A stretch of DNA of 64,000 bases from positions 106,049 through 170,048 of the forward strand of contig NZ_SOCR01000014.1 of NCBI RefSeq assembly GCF_004364335.1, written 5' to 3'. Shown piece by piece: positions 42,168 to 51,075 of this stretch. Made by a program: the position numbers and the translations under genes. The notes under the pieces were generated by a model. The model was not told the DNA's origin, ran no database searches, and saw nothing but the letters and a program-made list of their open reading frames with translations. The DNA is from Pseudomonas graminis (GTDB lineage: Bacteria; Pseudomonadota; Gammaproteobacteria; Pseudomonadales; Pseudomonadaceae). The number at the start of each line of letters is the position of its first letter. Within the stretch, counting starts at the first letter, position 1.

Positions 42168-45100
42168 TTGGCCACCCCCTTATATCTGCCCGTTGGTGGC
42201 GAGAAACGCGAATCTCAAGTAGCGATCGTTCCACTTGATCTGATTCAGCTAGAAGACGTTGGTGCCGGTGCGGCGAACGTTGACGCATGGTTACAGGAAA
42301 TGAGCGGCGGGGTCGTGACGCTCGACCGCATCAAAAGCGCGGCTGCGGTTCTGCCGGTGGTGGGCAACGTCATGGCGCTGGTGGATGCGCTGAATGACAT
42401 CGCCACGCTCTCTAAAAGTCCGGAGCGTGATCTTCTGGATTGGGTCAGCCTCGGCATCAATCTGATCGGGATGATGCCATTCCCCTCCACCATGGCAGCC
42501 GCGCGCATGAGCCTGCGGCCAATGCTGTTTCTGGTGCGTCAGGAGATGCGTCGGACCGGCAAGGCGGTGTTGGGCGATGCACTGATCGAGATTCTGATCG
42601 GGCACCTCAATGCCGATATCGTCGGTACGCTTGATGACTTCGTCACACAGGCGCAGGGCAAGCTCCCCGGGATCCTCGATGGCGCGGGCGCGCTGGGCGA
42701 AAGCGTACTTATCGAGATCGCCGACGGCCTTGAGAAGGTGGCTGAGGTTGCGGTCGGCGTCAAAACGGTAGTCGGCAACCTTGACGCCGAGAGCAATATC
42801 AATGAGGCGGTACACCTGATCAGCGTCTCCCGCGATCAGTGGGCCTACGACCCCAAAGCGTCGATTGGCAACATGTTCGCAGCGGTTGCCGAGCTGTACA
42901 TCGCCGCAGGCAAAGACAAGGTCAATGACGTCGTCGAGACTCTGCTGCCCGAGGCACTGGAGGAAAAGGTCCGAGTTCATGCCGACTCGTTGCGCGCTAT
43001 GGGCAAAGACCTCAGGACTCAGATAAATCGTCTGGCGGATCCAGAGGTTCAGAACTCCATTGGTTTGTTGCTGCAGACACTGGCTGGCGCGGTTGTCAGT
43101 TGGCGGACGCGCAATGACCATGGGCAAGCCTTCAATATCAAACCGGGGGTGGTTAATCAGGCCAGGCGCCAGGCCGGCGAAGGGAAGTTGGAGGCGGTTG
43201 GTTTCGAGAAGCCTGCGAAAGCCCGGCCTAACAAGCGGAAAAACTGTAAGTGTGCATGTCCTTGTGAGTGTGCCTGCGGGTCGACGGCCAACAGCATCAG
43301 TTTTGCGATGGGCTCCGAGTCGGTCAGTCATACCGATTTCAGTCTGCCGGGGCCGTTTCCGATTGAGTGGACGCGGACCTATTGTTCGAGTCTGAATGCC
43401 TACGATCAGGACGTTATCGGCGCGCGTTGGATCACGCCGTTTACCACGCGCTTCGATCTCGTCGGTGACGGTCTGGTCTTCCACGACGCCGATGGCCGTA
43501 GCCATGAATTCCCTCTTCCCAAGGTCAAGCTGTTTCACTTCAACGCCATTGAAAATCTGACCGTCATTCGCCTCAGCAAGGACCGTTTGGTTCTGATGCG
43601 CGGGCTTGAGCACAGGGAAACCTATGTTCGTCGGGGTGATCGTTTTGTACTGATCAACAAGGTTTTGCCCGACGGCGCCGGGGTGATGCTGCATTACGAG
43701 CATCGACACGGTGAACATTCGGTGCTCTCCGAGTTGGTCACTTACTCGGAGAAAGACGTCAATAAAGTCCATCTTCGCCTTGGCACGTTGATTGACGGTC
43801 AGGGGCGGCTGACCGGTCTTTGGGAAATACGTGACGGCGACGTCAAACGCCAACTGTGTGCGTATCAGTACGATGATGCTGGCGATCTTGTTCTGGCTCA
43901 GGACGAGAATGGCGCTGCTTGGCGCTACCAGTATCAAAATCACCTGATTACTCGTTACACCGACCGAACCAATCGTGGTTTGAACCTGCAATGGCAGGGC
44001 TCCGGTCCCGACGCCAAAGCCATTCGCGAATGGGCTGACGACGGCAACTTCGATACCCGACTGGCGTGGGACGAAAACATTCGTCTTACCTACGTCAATG
44101 ACGCTTTGGGCCACGAAACCCGGCACTACTACGACAGCCTCGGCTACACCTATCGCATCTGCCATGCCGATGGCCGTTCGGAATGGTTCTTCCGCGATGC
44201 GGCGAAGAACATCATTCGCCATGTGCACACCGACGGGAGCACCGATCGTTATCGCTACGACAAGCTCAGCAATCTGACCGAACACACCCGCGCTGATCAC
44301 AGCGTGATGAATTACGGCTATGACGACAAAAGCCACCTAATCAAGATCAGCGATAGCGAAGGCGGGTTGTGGAAACGGAACTATGACCATCGCGGAAATC
44401 TTGTCGAAGCGATTGATCCGTTAGAGAACATCACCGAATACGCCTACAACACATTCGGGCTTCCTACAGCGATCAAGGACGCCAACGGTAATACCAGGTC
44501 GTTGGCCTACAACGACGCCGGACAACTCGTTAAGTACACCGACTGCTCGGGCAAGGTGAGCGCTTGGGAGTACGACGATCGCGGGCAGATGATCCGCTTC
44601 ATCGATCCGGCAGGCCACAGCACCACGTATGAATACAAAGCCGGTCAACTGGTACTGATCAAGCACCCCGACAAGACCGAAGAACGGTTCAGTCGCGACG
44701 CCGAAGGTCGGTTGCTGGCCCATTCCGATGGCCTCGAACGCTGCACCACCTGGCGCTACACCGCTGCGGGTTTTATTGCCAAACGCGTTGATGCTGCCGA
44801 ACAAACCCTGCGCTATCGCTGGGACAAACTCGGCCGCCTCGTCGCGCTGGAAAACGAAAACGAGCGGCGCGCGCACTTTCATTACGACCCTGTGGGCAGG
44901 CTGCTGGAAGAGCGCGGCTTCGACGGTCGCTCGACCCGCTATCAGTACGATCCCGAGACCGGTCGGCTGGCTCAAACGATCAACGGCCAGCGCACCATAG
45001 CGCTGACCTTCGATCCCGTGGGCCGCCTGACCGAGCGCCGCGCCACGCTTGGAGAGAAATCCCAAAGCGAAACCTTTGCCTACGACGGCAATGGCCATCT

Positions 45101-46901
45101 GGTCATGGCGACCAATGCCGTCAGCAAGCTGCAATGGTTCCACGACCCGGCGGGCAACCTGCTGCGCGAGCACCAGCATTATTCAAATCTGGATAAACCA
45201 CTGGTTGCCGTCTGGCAGCACGAGTACGACGCTCTCAATAACCGCGTCGCGACCATTCGCCCTGACGGTCATCGCGTCAGCTGGCTCACCTATGGCAGTG
45301 GTCATCTGTTGGGGCTGAAGCTCGACGAGCACGAACTGCTCAGTTACGAACGCGATGATCTGCATCGCGAAGTCGCTCGCCATCAAGGGAATCAGCTCCT
45401 ACAAACCCAAAACTGGGATCCGGCGGGACGCCTCCAAGAACAACTCCTAGGCCGAGTAGACGACAAATCCACGCTCATCAAACGCGCCTACACCAACGAC
45501 GCCGCCGGCCAACTCACCGACATCAACGACAGCCGTCGCGGTCCATTGAGTTACCGCTACGACCCAGTCAGTCGCCTGCTCAGCGCCACCAGTCGTCTGG
45601 GCACCGAAACCTTCGCCTTCGACCCTGCCAGCAACCTGCTCGACGACAGCGCCGCGCCCATCCGCCGCCCACTCGACCCCGAATCTGTCCGCCATAAACT
45701 CGTGGACAACCTGCTGCGCGACTACGCCGGCAATCACTACGAATACGACGAGCGCGGTAACCAGACAGAGCGCTGGACCAACGGTTTGCGCAGCGAACTG
45801 CACTGGGACCTCTTCGATCGTCTGGTTCACTTCCGCGATCCACGTCTGACTGTGGACTTCGGCTACGACCCCCTCGGACGCCGCCTCTACAAATTCTCGA
45901 AAGCCCACTACCGCCCGCGCCCGGGAGCTGGCACCGGCTGGAACGAAAACGAACACGCCTGCAAGGAACGCGAGTTAGGCTGCGGCTTCACGCTATACGG
46001 CTGGGACGGCGACAACCTCGCCTGGGAAAGCAGCCCGCCACCATACGCTGGCGCCCTTGGGCGCACGGTGCATTACATCCACGAACCCGGCACCTTCGTT
46101 CCCGTGGCCCAAGCCATCCGCCACGAAACCATCCGCCTCGTAAGCCAACCGACCTACGAAGGCCGCTACAACTTCAAAGAAGACCCGCTCTGGAACTACA
46201 AACCGCTCCCGCTGCCGATAGACGTGCTCTCCTGGTACCAATGCGACCACCTCGGCACCCCTCAGGAAATCACCGACCAAAACGGCAACACCGCCTGGAG
46301 CGCGCAATACAAAGCCTGGGGCGAAGCGCAGGAACAGCGTTCTGAATTCGCCCAACAAGTTGGCCTGACCAACCCGATCCGGTTCCAGGGCCAGTACCAC
46401 GATCACGAAACCGGCCTGCACTACAACCGCCATCGGTACTATGATCCTAGAGTTGGGCGGTTTATCAGCAAGGATCCGATTGAACTTGCTGGTGGTTTGA
46501 ATCTGTATGCGTATGCACCGAACCCATGTGAATGGGTTGATCCTCTCGGACTGATTTCATGCGGGTTGACGGGCAACGATGTAGGGGACGCTAGCAATCT
46601 GCCTGTGATAAACAAGGGAAGTAAGGAATGGAAAACGGCCACCGAAAGCATAAAAAAAGGTGGAAAAACAAACTTCAGGGTGCCAGATCAGGCGACAGGC
46701 GAGAGGCTACTGAAGGATGCTAAGGGAGAGATGGTGAATTACGATACTTATACAACCCAGCGTTATAAAAAAGGTTTCGAACGCCATCCCAACGAAGCAC
46801 ATACCGACAACGCTCCTGAGAATAACCTTCCTCACATTAAATGGAAAGACTGGAGTGCGGGCAAAAAAACAGGCGGAGCAGGGCACATATTCCATGAATA
46901 A
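42168..46901 (+). CDS. Rhs-repeat polymorphic toxin
   Basis: A 1577-residue Rhs protein starting at TTG 42168 with GGAG seven bases upstream. Residues 1-340 hold predicted helices (VLPVVGNVMALVDALNDIAT and FPSTMAAARMSLRPMLFLVR), as in T6SS Rhs effectors that need a chaperone. Six alternating cysteines follow in NCKCACPCECACGS (360-370), then the DUF6531 opening (ISFAMGSESVSHTDFSLPGP) and many YD repeats forming the shell. The core ends at ETGLHYNRHRYYDP and NPCEWVDPLGL (1462). The last 115 residues are the toxin tip, AT-richer than the core, with KGFERHPNEAHTDN and AGHIFHE. The tip family is not recognised; a nuclease is likely. The tip overlaps the next gene. Confidence 0.93.
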   Translation: MATPLYLPVGGEKRESQVAIVPLDLIQLEDVGAGAANVDAWLQEMSGGVVTLDRIKSAAAVLPVVGNVMALVDALNDIATLSKSPERDLLDWVSLGINLIGMMPFPSTMAAARMSLRPMLFLVRQEMRRTGKAVLGDALIEILIGHLNADIVGTLDDFVTQAQGKLPGILDGAGALGESVLIEIADGLEKVAEVAVGVKTVVGNLDAESNINEAVHLISVSRDQWAYDPKASIGNMFAAVAELYIAAGKDKVNDVVETLLPEALEEKVRVHADSLRAMGKDLRTQINRLADPEVQNSIGLLLQTLAGAVVSWRTRNDHGQAFNIKPGVVNQARRQAGEGKLEAVGFEKPAKARPNKRKNCKCACPCECACGSTANSISFAMGSESVSHTDFSLPGPFPIEWTRTYCSSLNAYDQDVIGARWITPFTTRFDLVGDGLVFHDADGRSHEFPLPKVKLFHFNAIENLTVIRLSKDRLVLMRGLEHRETYVRRGDRFVLINKVLPDGAGVMLHYEHRHGEHSVLSELVTYSEKDVNKVHLRLGTLIDGQGRLTGLWEIRDGDVKRQLCAYQYDDAGDLVLAQDENGAAWRYQYQNHLITRYTDRTNRGLNLQWQGSGPDAKAIREWADDGNFDTRLAWDENIRLTYVNDALGHETRHYYDSLGYTYRICHADGRSEWFFRDAAKNIIRHVHTDGSTDRYRYDKLSNLTEHTRADHSVMNYGYDDKSHLIKISDSEGGLWKRNYDHRGNLVEAIDPLENITEYAYNTFGLPTAIKDANGNTRSLAYNDAGQLVKYTDCSGKVSAWEYDDRGQMIRFIDPAGHSTTYEYKAGQLVLIKHPDKTEERFSRDAEGRLLAHSDGLERCTTWRYTAAGFIAKRVDAAEQTLRYRWDKLGRLVALENENERRAHFHYDPVGRLLEERGFDGRSTRYQYDPETGRLAQTINGQRTIALTFDPVGRLTERRATLGEKSQSETFAYDGNGHLVMATNAVSKLQWFHDPAGNLLREHQHYSNLDKPLVAVWQHEYDALNNRVATIRPDGHRVSWLTYGSGHLLGLKLDEHELLSYERDDLHREVARHQGNQLLQTQNWDPAGRLQEQLLGRVDDKSTLIKRAYTNDAAGQLTDINDSRRGPLSYRYDPVSRLLSATSRLGTETFAFDPASNLLDDSAAPIRRPLDPESVRHKLVDNLLRDYAGNHYEYDERGNQTERWTNGLRSELHWDLFDRLVHFRDPRLTVDFGYDPLGRRLYKFSKAHYRPRPGAGTGWNENEHACKERELGCGFTLYGWDGDNLAWESSPPPYAGALGRTVHYIHEPGTFVPVAQAIRHETIRLVSQPTYEGRYNFKEDPLWNYKPLPLPIDVLSWYQCDHLGTPQEITDQNGNTAWSAQYKAWGEAQEQRSEFAQQVGLTNPIRFQGQYHDHETGLHYNRHRYYDPRVGRFISKDPIELAGGLNLYAYAPNPCEWVDPLGLISCGLTGNDVGDASNLPVINKGSKEWKTATESIKKGGKTNFRVPDQATGERLLKDAKGEMVNYDTYTTQRYKKGFERHPNEAHTDNAPENNLPHIKWKDWSAGKKTGGAGHIFHE

Positions 46902-47382
46902 AGACGCTTATATTTTTGATGTCGACACATACCCTATCGCTTGGCGATTTAATTCTAATGATTGCCTACTGTCTGACCAGGAAAAGGGAAGCATTGTTTT
47001 GTTTAATGAACCCCAGTCACAACGGCTCTGGGATGCATTTGTTCCTACGAAAAACCTGATGGAGCTAAATAGTAAGAATTTCAAGCGCCATGAAAAATCC
47101 ACACTAAGTTTTTCTGACAGTGCTGATTCAGCCGATTTCTTCAAGTTTAGATTACGTGAGGTTGGCTTTATTTGGTTTTTCTGGGGTGGACGCGCAGCGG
47201 CGGTAGTACCTAAGGATATTTTTATAAAAGCCTGGGACGATTTCTTCTACCCATCGGATGAAGACTCCCTTCTGCTAATGGTCAATAGCTCGAAGGCCAT
47301 ATATTCTTTTGAAGACACGTTTTTTTATGGCGATTTACTGAGCCCTGACACGGGCCTTGATGACGAAAATTTCCTTAGCTAA
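46894..47382 (+). CDS. Probable immunity protein of the Rhs toxin (DUF2947-like)
   Basis: A 162-residue acidic protein whose ATG (46894) lies inside the last codons of the rhs gene, the usual coupling of toxin tip and immunity gene. The pattern YPIAWRFNSNDCLLSDQEKG, then VGFIWFFWGGRAAAVVPKDI and AWDDFFYPSDEDSLLLMVNS resembles DUF2947-type immunity proteins. It should bind and neutralise the tip in the producing cell. Codons are AT-rich like the tip. Its stop falls within the first copy of a repeated element. Confidence 0.75.
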   Translation: MNKDAYIFDVDTYPIAWRFNSNDCLLSDQEKGSIVLFNEPQSQRLWDAFVPTKNLMELNSKNFKRHEKSTLSFSDSADSADFFKFRLREVGFIWFFWGGRAAAVVPKDIFIKAWDDFFYPSDEDSLLLMVNSSKAIYSFEDTFFYGDLLSPDTGLDDENFLS

Positions 47383-47400
47383 GGGGCTGACCCCTTTGAT
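47377..47400. repeat. Punctuation element copy A
   Basis: AGCTAAGGGGCTGACCCCTT: partly palindromic; the TAA is the stop of the immunity gene. Confidence 0.7.
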
Positions 47401-47495
47401 ACTTAAACTCTTTAAGCTCACCATACAAAGCCAGGAACTTCACTTGCTTAACATCTGATCACAACACAATCAACTTTCAACCTATGAGATATTGC

Positions 47496-47633
47496 ATGCT
47501 TACCTATAAACTCGCCTTCAACTTCTGTACAGCCTGCGCCCTGCCCCTCGCCCTGCTCTCGGGCTCAGCCATGACGCAAACTGAATCTGGAACAGATCTA
47601 GTCCGTCAGCTAGACAATGCGGTGATGAGCTAA
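47496..47633 (+). CDS. Truncated or small exported protein (45 aa)
   Basis: ATG 47496 opens MLTYKLAFNFCTACALPLAL, then LSGSAMTQTESGTDLVRQLD and NAVMS. The first 25 residues look like a lipoprotein or Sec signal. The frame stops at TAA 47631-47633, which is part of the repeated element. It is probably the front of a longer exported protein cut at an element junction. No ribosome site of note. Confidence 0.4.
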   Translation: MLTYKLAFNFCTACALPLALLSGSAMTQTESGTDLVRQLDNAVMS

Positions 47634-47653
47634 AGGGGACGGACTCCTTTAAC
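47628..47653. repeat. Punctuation element copy B
   Basis: AGCTAAAGGGGACGGACTCC and TTTAA; again the TAA is the stop codon of the frame before it. Confidence 0.7.
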
Positions 47654-47714
47654 ACTAAACATGAGCGGGTCGACATTGACATTATAACCGGTAAGGCTTT
47701 CGTGGAGTAAATAT

Positions 47715-48065
47715 ATGTTCAATAGCTACCTAGATAACGCGCAATCCTACATTGGCCTGGAACGGCATTTATATGAGTTATTTTATTCGGAGGCGCAGGA
47801 GCACGGACTGGACGCTGGCAAATTTAAAGTGCCGTACTGCAACACGAAATTTTCGGATGGGACGCCGTGTCAAGACGGCAATCCAATATTCTCTACAAAA
47901 AATGAAAGCAATGGTCAAATTCTAAGAATAGTGCTTGATGAGGATATCGACACGTTGGTGTCGTATCATGACAAAGAAATGAACCGTGAACTCGTCCTAT
48001 TAGGAAAAGTGGCTTTACTGGATGAAATCAAAAAAGAAATGTGTAAATGGATTAGATCTCAATAA
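47715..48065 (+). CDS. Orphan immunity-like protein
   Basis: A 116-residue acidic protein, MFNSYLDNAQSYIGLERHLY, with three cysteines in the middle (VPYCNTKFSDGTPCQDG) and DEDIDTLVSYHDKEMNRELV. GGAG seven bases before ATG. There is no toxin tip attached upstream, so it may be an immunity gene kept from a former tip. AT-rich codons differ from the genome background. Family unknown. Confidence 0.65.
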   Translation: MFNSYLDNAQSYIGLERHLYELFYSEAQEHGLDAGKFKVPYCNTKFSDGTPCQDGNPIFSTKNESNGQILRIVLDEDIDTLVSYHDKEMNRELVLLGKVALLDEIKKEMCKWIRSQ

Positions 48066-48449
48066 TCAAACTTGAATATAGACGTCGCAGTCACGGAATG
48101 GAACTGACCTGGAGAGTTAAAGGGAACTCCCCCTTTGACTCCCAGAGGAATTTAGTATGCGGATATAGCTGATCATGGGCGATAGTGCATGAAAGATTGT
48201 ATCCTTGATAGCGAATCATCAAACCGACACCGATATCTACGGAGATCGCATAATCAAACACAACGCAACATATATAAAAACATCAATTTCAAACCACCTA
48301 AATATAAAATAGTCAAACAGATAAACTATTTAACTAGCAGCCACTCAATAGATCGCATGTAAATATTATGGCTATACACCGGAATTTAATTAGCGTTAAT
48401 GACGGTTATTCCGTGCCTAGTTTGTCTGCGAGGAGTATCAGAAACGAAT
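48066..48449. other. AT-rich gap
   Basis: A 384-bp stretch with low GC content holding the third copy of the punctuation element. There is a small inverted repeat AAATAGT/ACTATTT near 48307-48331. No coding frame with a convincing start was seen. Confidence 0.6.
48114..48140. repeat. Punctuation element copy C
   Basis: AGTTAAAGGGAACTCCCCCT and TTGACTCC, 48 bp after the stop of the 47715-48065 gene. Confidence 0.6.
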
Positions 48450-49082
48450 ATGAAAACCTATCGAATCCTATGCTACACGTCAGAATTCAGTGAATTCAAA
48501 CATCATGCTAATGACCCCATAGCGGAGCTGTCTGCAAATGAGCAAGATCAATTTGCCTTAATTATGGCCGTCAGTCTGGATGGCGGGATTGGATTTAACA
48601 GAACGCCTTACGGTGACGCAGCGATCGACGCCCTTGTCTCAAAATGCTTTTGGGTTGAGCCCCACAAGACGACCATCAAGCCACCTGTTCGCGCGCGTTC
48701 AGGACACATGCCTTGCCTAATGTTCAGAGCTAAGAATGACGGTTTTAAAAAACTGCTTGAGGACCATGAAAAGTACGACAGGAATCTTAGAAAACATCAG
48801 GTCCTCATCAGGCACAGACATGCCGAAAGTCCCAACCCCGCTATACTCTCAAGTATTTTGCAGAGCACTCACCTCCGGATCCGGGGCAAGGAGCTATATG
48901 ACGCCCTGCAAGAGACTTGTCACTATGTGACAGTACCAGACGGAACCGGGGAGCACGGCAGTGGCGCATTTATCGTATTCTCACGCAACCTTGACTTCTT
49001 TTTTAAAGAGTTCGATGCTGCGGTTGAAGGCTATGCGGAGATTGATTTTGTCGATAGCCCACGGAAATTAATTCATTGGTAA
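48450..49082 (+). CDS. Hypothetical protein of the Rhs island
   Basis: A 210-residue protein starting MKTYRILCYTSEFSEFKHHA at ATG 48450. It has mixed charge and no signal or membrane segment. Segments such as FALIMAVSLDGGIGFNRTPY and HGSGAFIVFSRNLDFFFKEF suggest an alpha/beta fold. No family recognised. The start is uncertain: AGGAG lies 15 bases upstream and the frame is open for 17 more codons. Its position between punctuation elements suggests an immunity or cargo gene. Confidence 0.6.
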   Translation: MKTYRILCYTSEFSEFKHHANDPIAELSANEQDQFALIMAVSLDGGIGFNRTPYGDAAIDALVSKCFWVEPHKTTIKPPVRARSGHMPCLMFRAKNDGFKKLLEDHEKYDRNLRKHQVLIRHRHAESPNPAILSSILQSTHLRIRGKELYDALQETCHYVTVPDGTGEHGSGAFIVFSRNLDFFFKEFDAAVEGYAEIDFVDSPRKLIHW

Positions 49083-49130
49083 CAAAATAACATTCGATGG
49101 TTCGCATTTCGAGCGTTAGTGTTCAAATAT

Positions 49131-49150
49131 GTGGGGATGGCCCTTTGACC
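49131..49150. repeat. Punctuation element, degenerate copy
   Basis: GTGGGGATGGCCCTTTGACC, 48 bp after the stop of the 48450-49082 gene. It matches only the GGGGA-x-GG-CCCTTTGA core. Confidence 0.4.
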
Positions 49151-49184
49151 AGCTTGGTCTCTCTGGTGAGGCATGCTTGCCGAT

Positions 49185-49226
49185 GTGCGCAACAAGTTGC
49201 GCAGAGGTGTGCAACTGCTTGCGCAT
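49185..49226. repeat. GTGCGCAA palindromes, right flank
   Basis: GTGCGCAACAAGTTGCGCA (49185-49203) and GTGTGCAACTGCTTGCGCAT (49207-49226), related to the palindromes at 41876-42000 on the left of the Rhs gene. Confidence 0.7.
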
Positions 49227-49230
49227 ATAA

Positions 49231-49260
49231 GGGCTAAAAGGGGACGGACCCCTTTAATGC
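49231..49260. repeat. Punctuation element copy D
   Basis: GGCTAAAAGGGGACGGACCC and CTTTAATGC; the best palindromic copy, immediately after the GTGCGCAA palindromes. Confidence 0.7.
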
Positions 49261-49323
49261 TTTTAACCTAAGGTTAAACGGCTTAGCCCATCGACATCCA
49301 GAAATTTTATATGCAAGGCAAAT

Positions 49324-49728
49324 ATGATTACATCGGCTGAAGAATTTGTAACCCTACGCGCTAGTCGTCTCAAGGCTGAATACGACAGGTCTGCCATGGA
49401 GGAAGCGCCTCTTGCTGTATGGCGTGACGTGATCAAGGAATATCCCGATTACGTGCAATGGGTCATACACAACAAAACAATTCCACTTGAGATCTTAGAA
49501 GAGTTATGCGAATCCCATCCTGAAAGCAGGTATTTCATAGCAAGTAAGCGAAAACTGTCGCTGGAGTTGTTTGCGTTCCTTTCGCAAGATCCTGATCCTA
49601 TGGTGAGAAGTGGAATAGCTCTGAACAAAAAGACCCCTTTGGAAGTACTTGTAAACCTGTTAAGTGATGAGGATGAAGATGTGGCTGACACTGCAAGGAG
49701 GCAATACGAAACCAGGAAATCAGTCTGA
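49324..49728 (+). CDS. HEAT-like repeat protein, possible immunity protein
   Basis: A 134-residue helical protein with about three short repeats of the form IPLEILEELCESHPESRYFI, LSLELFAFLSQDPDPMVRSG, TPLEVLVNLLSDEDEDVADT. This spacing (about 25 residues) is that of variant leucine-rich or HEAT-like repeats, which occur in several toxin-immunity families. No ribosome site stronger than AAGGCAAAT. The stop TGA at 49726 lies in the last punctuation element. Confidence 0.65.
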   Translation: MITSAEEFVTLRASRLKAEYDRSAMEEAPLAVWRDVIKEYPDYVQWVIHNKTIPLEILEELCESHPESRYFIASKRKLSLELFAFLSQDPDPMVRSGIALNKKTPLEVLVNLLSDEDEDVADTARRQYETRKSV

Positions 49729-49746
49729 CGGGGACAGTCCTTTGAG
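49721..49746. repeat. Punctuation element copy E
   Basis: CTGACGGGGACAGTCCTTTG: the TGA is the stop of the HEAT-like gene. It is the last copy before the chromosomal backbone. Confidence 0.55.
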
Positions 49747-49800
49747 ACTGATGCAATCAACCATTCCACACTAACTGGCCATTGCCCCCCCTCCAAACGC

Positions 49801-49829
49801 AAAAAGCCCCGAATCATCGGGGCTTTTTC
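49801..49829. terminator. Bidirectional terminator
   Basis: AAAAAGCCCCGAATCATCGG and GGCTTTTT form an 11-bp stem with A- and T-runs on both sides, closing the Rhs island and the minus-strand transporter gene. Confidence 0.88.
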
Positions 49830-49856
49830 ATTACGTCATTCAGCGGATAAACACCC

Positions 49857-50855
49857 TCAAGGATCAACCTGCGCCATCAACTCCACCACCGGCTCCGTCC
49901 GCTTCGCATACCGCTGAGCCACCACCGCGCAGACCATCAGCTGAATCTGGTGAAACAGCATCAGCGGCAAGATCAACAGACCGATCGTGCTCCCCGCAAA
50001 CAGCACCTGCGCCATCGGCACGCCGGTCGCCAGGCTTTTCTTCGAGCCGCAGAACAGGATGGTGATGCGGTCTTCCTGATTGAAGCCGAACAGCTTGGAC
50101 AGCAAGGTCGCGGCCACCAGTACCAGTGTCAGCAGCAGGCAGCACACCAGCACCAGCCCGGCCAGGTCCCAGATCGGTGTTTTCAGCCAGATGCCTTCGT
50201 TGACCGCCTCACTGAACGCGCCGTAGACCACCAGCAGGATCGAGCCCTGATCGACGAATTTCAGCCAGTTCTTGTTGCGCCCCACCCAGGCGCCGATCCA
50301 GCGTCGCATGATCTGGCCGGCAATGAATGGCAGCAGCAATTGCACGCTGATCTTGACGATCGCATCGAGGGTCGAGCCGCCTTCGCCGTGGACGTTGAGC
50401 AATAGCGTGACCAACAGCGGCGTCAGAAATATCCCGAACAGGCTGGAGGCCGCCGCGCTACAGATTGCCGCCGGGATATTGCCTCGCGCCAGTGAGGTGA
50501 AGGCGATCGCCGACTGCACCGTCGCGGGCAGCGCACACAGGTACAGGATGCCCATGTAGAGGTCTTTGCCGATCAGCGGCGACAGCACGGGTTTGAGTGC
50601 CAGGCCAAGCAAGGGGAACAGAACGAATGTCAGCCCGAACACCAGCAGGTGCAGTCGCCAGTGCCCTGCCCCGGCGATGATCGATTCGCGGGACAGTTTG
50701 GCGCCGTGAAGAAAGAACAACAGCGCGATGGCGATGTTGGTCAACCAGCCAAAGCCAACGGCCACTTGACCGGTGGCCGGCAGGAAGCTGGCGATGATCA
50801 CCACGGTGATCAGCATGAGGGTGAAGTTGTCGGGGAGAAAACGGGGGCGGGTCAT
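49857..50855 (-). CDS. Bile acid:sodium symporter-like (SBF/CPA) transporter
   Basis: A 332-residue protein with about nine to ten membrane segments: FTLMLITVVIIASFLPATGQ, TNIAIALLFFLHGAKLSRES, then LPATVQSAIAFTSLARGNIP and FCGSKKSLATGVPMAQVLFA. The last two carry the crossover motifs of the SBF-like YfeH group. The substrate is unknown. ATG 50855 was chosen because GGA lies eight bases upstream and the hydrophobic start follows; an ATG three codons earlier lacks a site. Confidence 0.87.
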   Translation of the reverse strand: MTRPRFLPDNFTLMLITVVIIASFLPATGQVAVGFGWLTNIAIALLFFLHGAKLSRESIIAGAGHWRLHLLVFGLTFVLFPLLGLALKPVLSPLIGKDLYMGILYLCALPATVQSAIAFTSLARGNIPAAICSAAASSLFGIFLTPLLVTLLLNVHGEGGSTLDAIVKISVQLLLPFIAGQIMRRWIGAWVGRNKNWLKFVDQGSILLVVYGAFSEAVNEGIWLKTPIWDLAGLVLVCCLLLTLVLVAATLLSKLFGFNQEDRITILFCGSKKSLATGVPMAQVLFAGSTIGLLILPLMLFHQIQLMVCAVVAQRYAKRTEPVVELMAQVDP

Positions 50856-50987
50856 CTGCGTCATCCGAAGGTGCCAGGAACATGCTCGCCACTTTAGCGC
50901 GCAATGCACTTACCGACTAACGCCAATATGTCGATCAATAGCGGCTAACGGACACCTTGGCCGACCTGGCCCTACCGATGACCTATT

Positions 50988-51008
50988 CCCGGCTAAAGCC
51001 GGTCCCAC
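50988..51008. repeat. Single REP of the 'CCGGCTTCAGCCGG' type
   Basis: CCCGGCTAAAGCCGGTCCCA, the same family as the tandem repeat at the right end of the window. Confidence 0.65.
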
Positions 51009-51075
51009 TAGAAGCAGCGGCAGCCGCTTGCCAGACATTGCGTCGACAAGCGGATCAACGATACGCCGGTTTATT

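Noticed and set aside
42291..44336. 681-codon minus-strand open frame inside the Rhs gene
   Set aside because: It is antisense to the clear Rhs coding frame and has no family resemblance; high-GC shadow.
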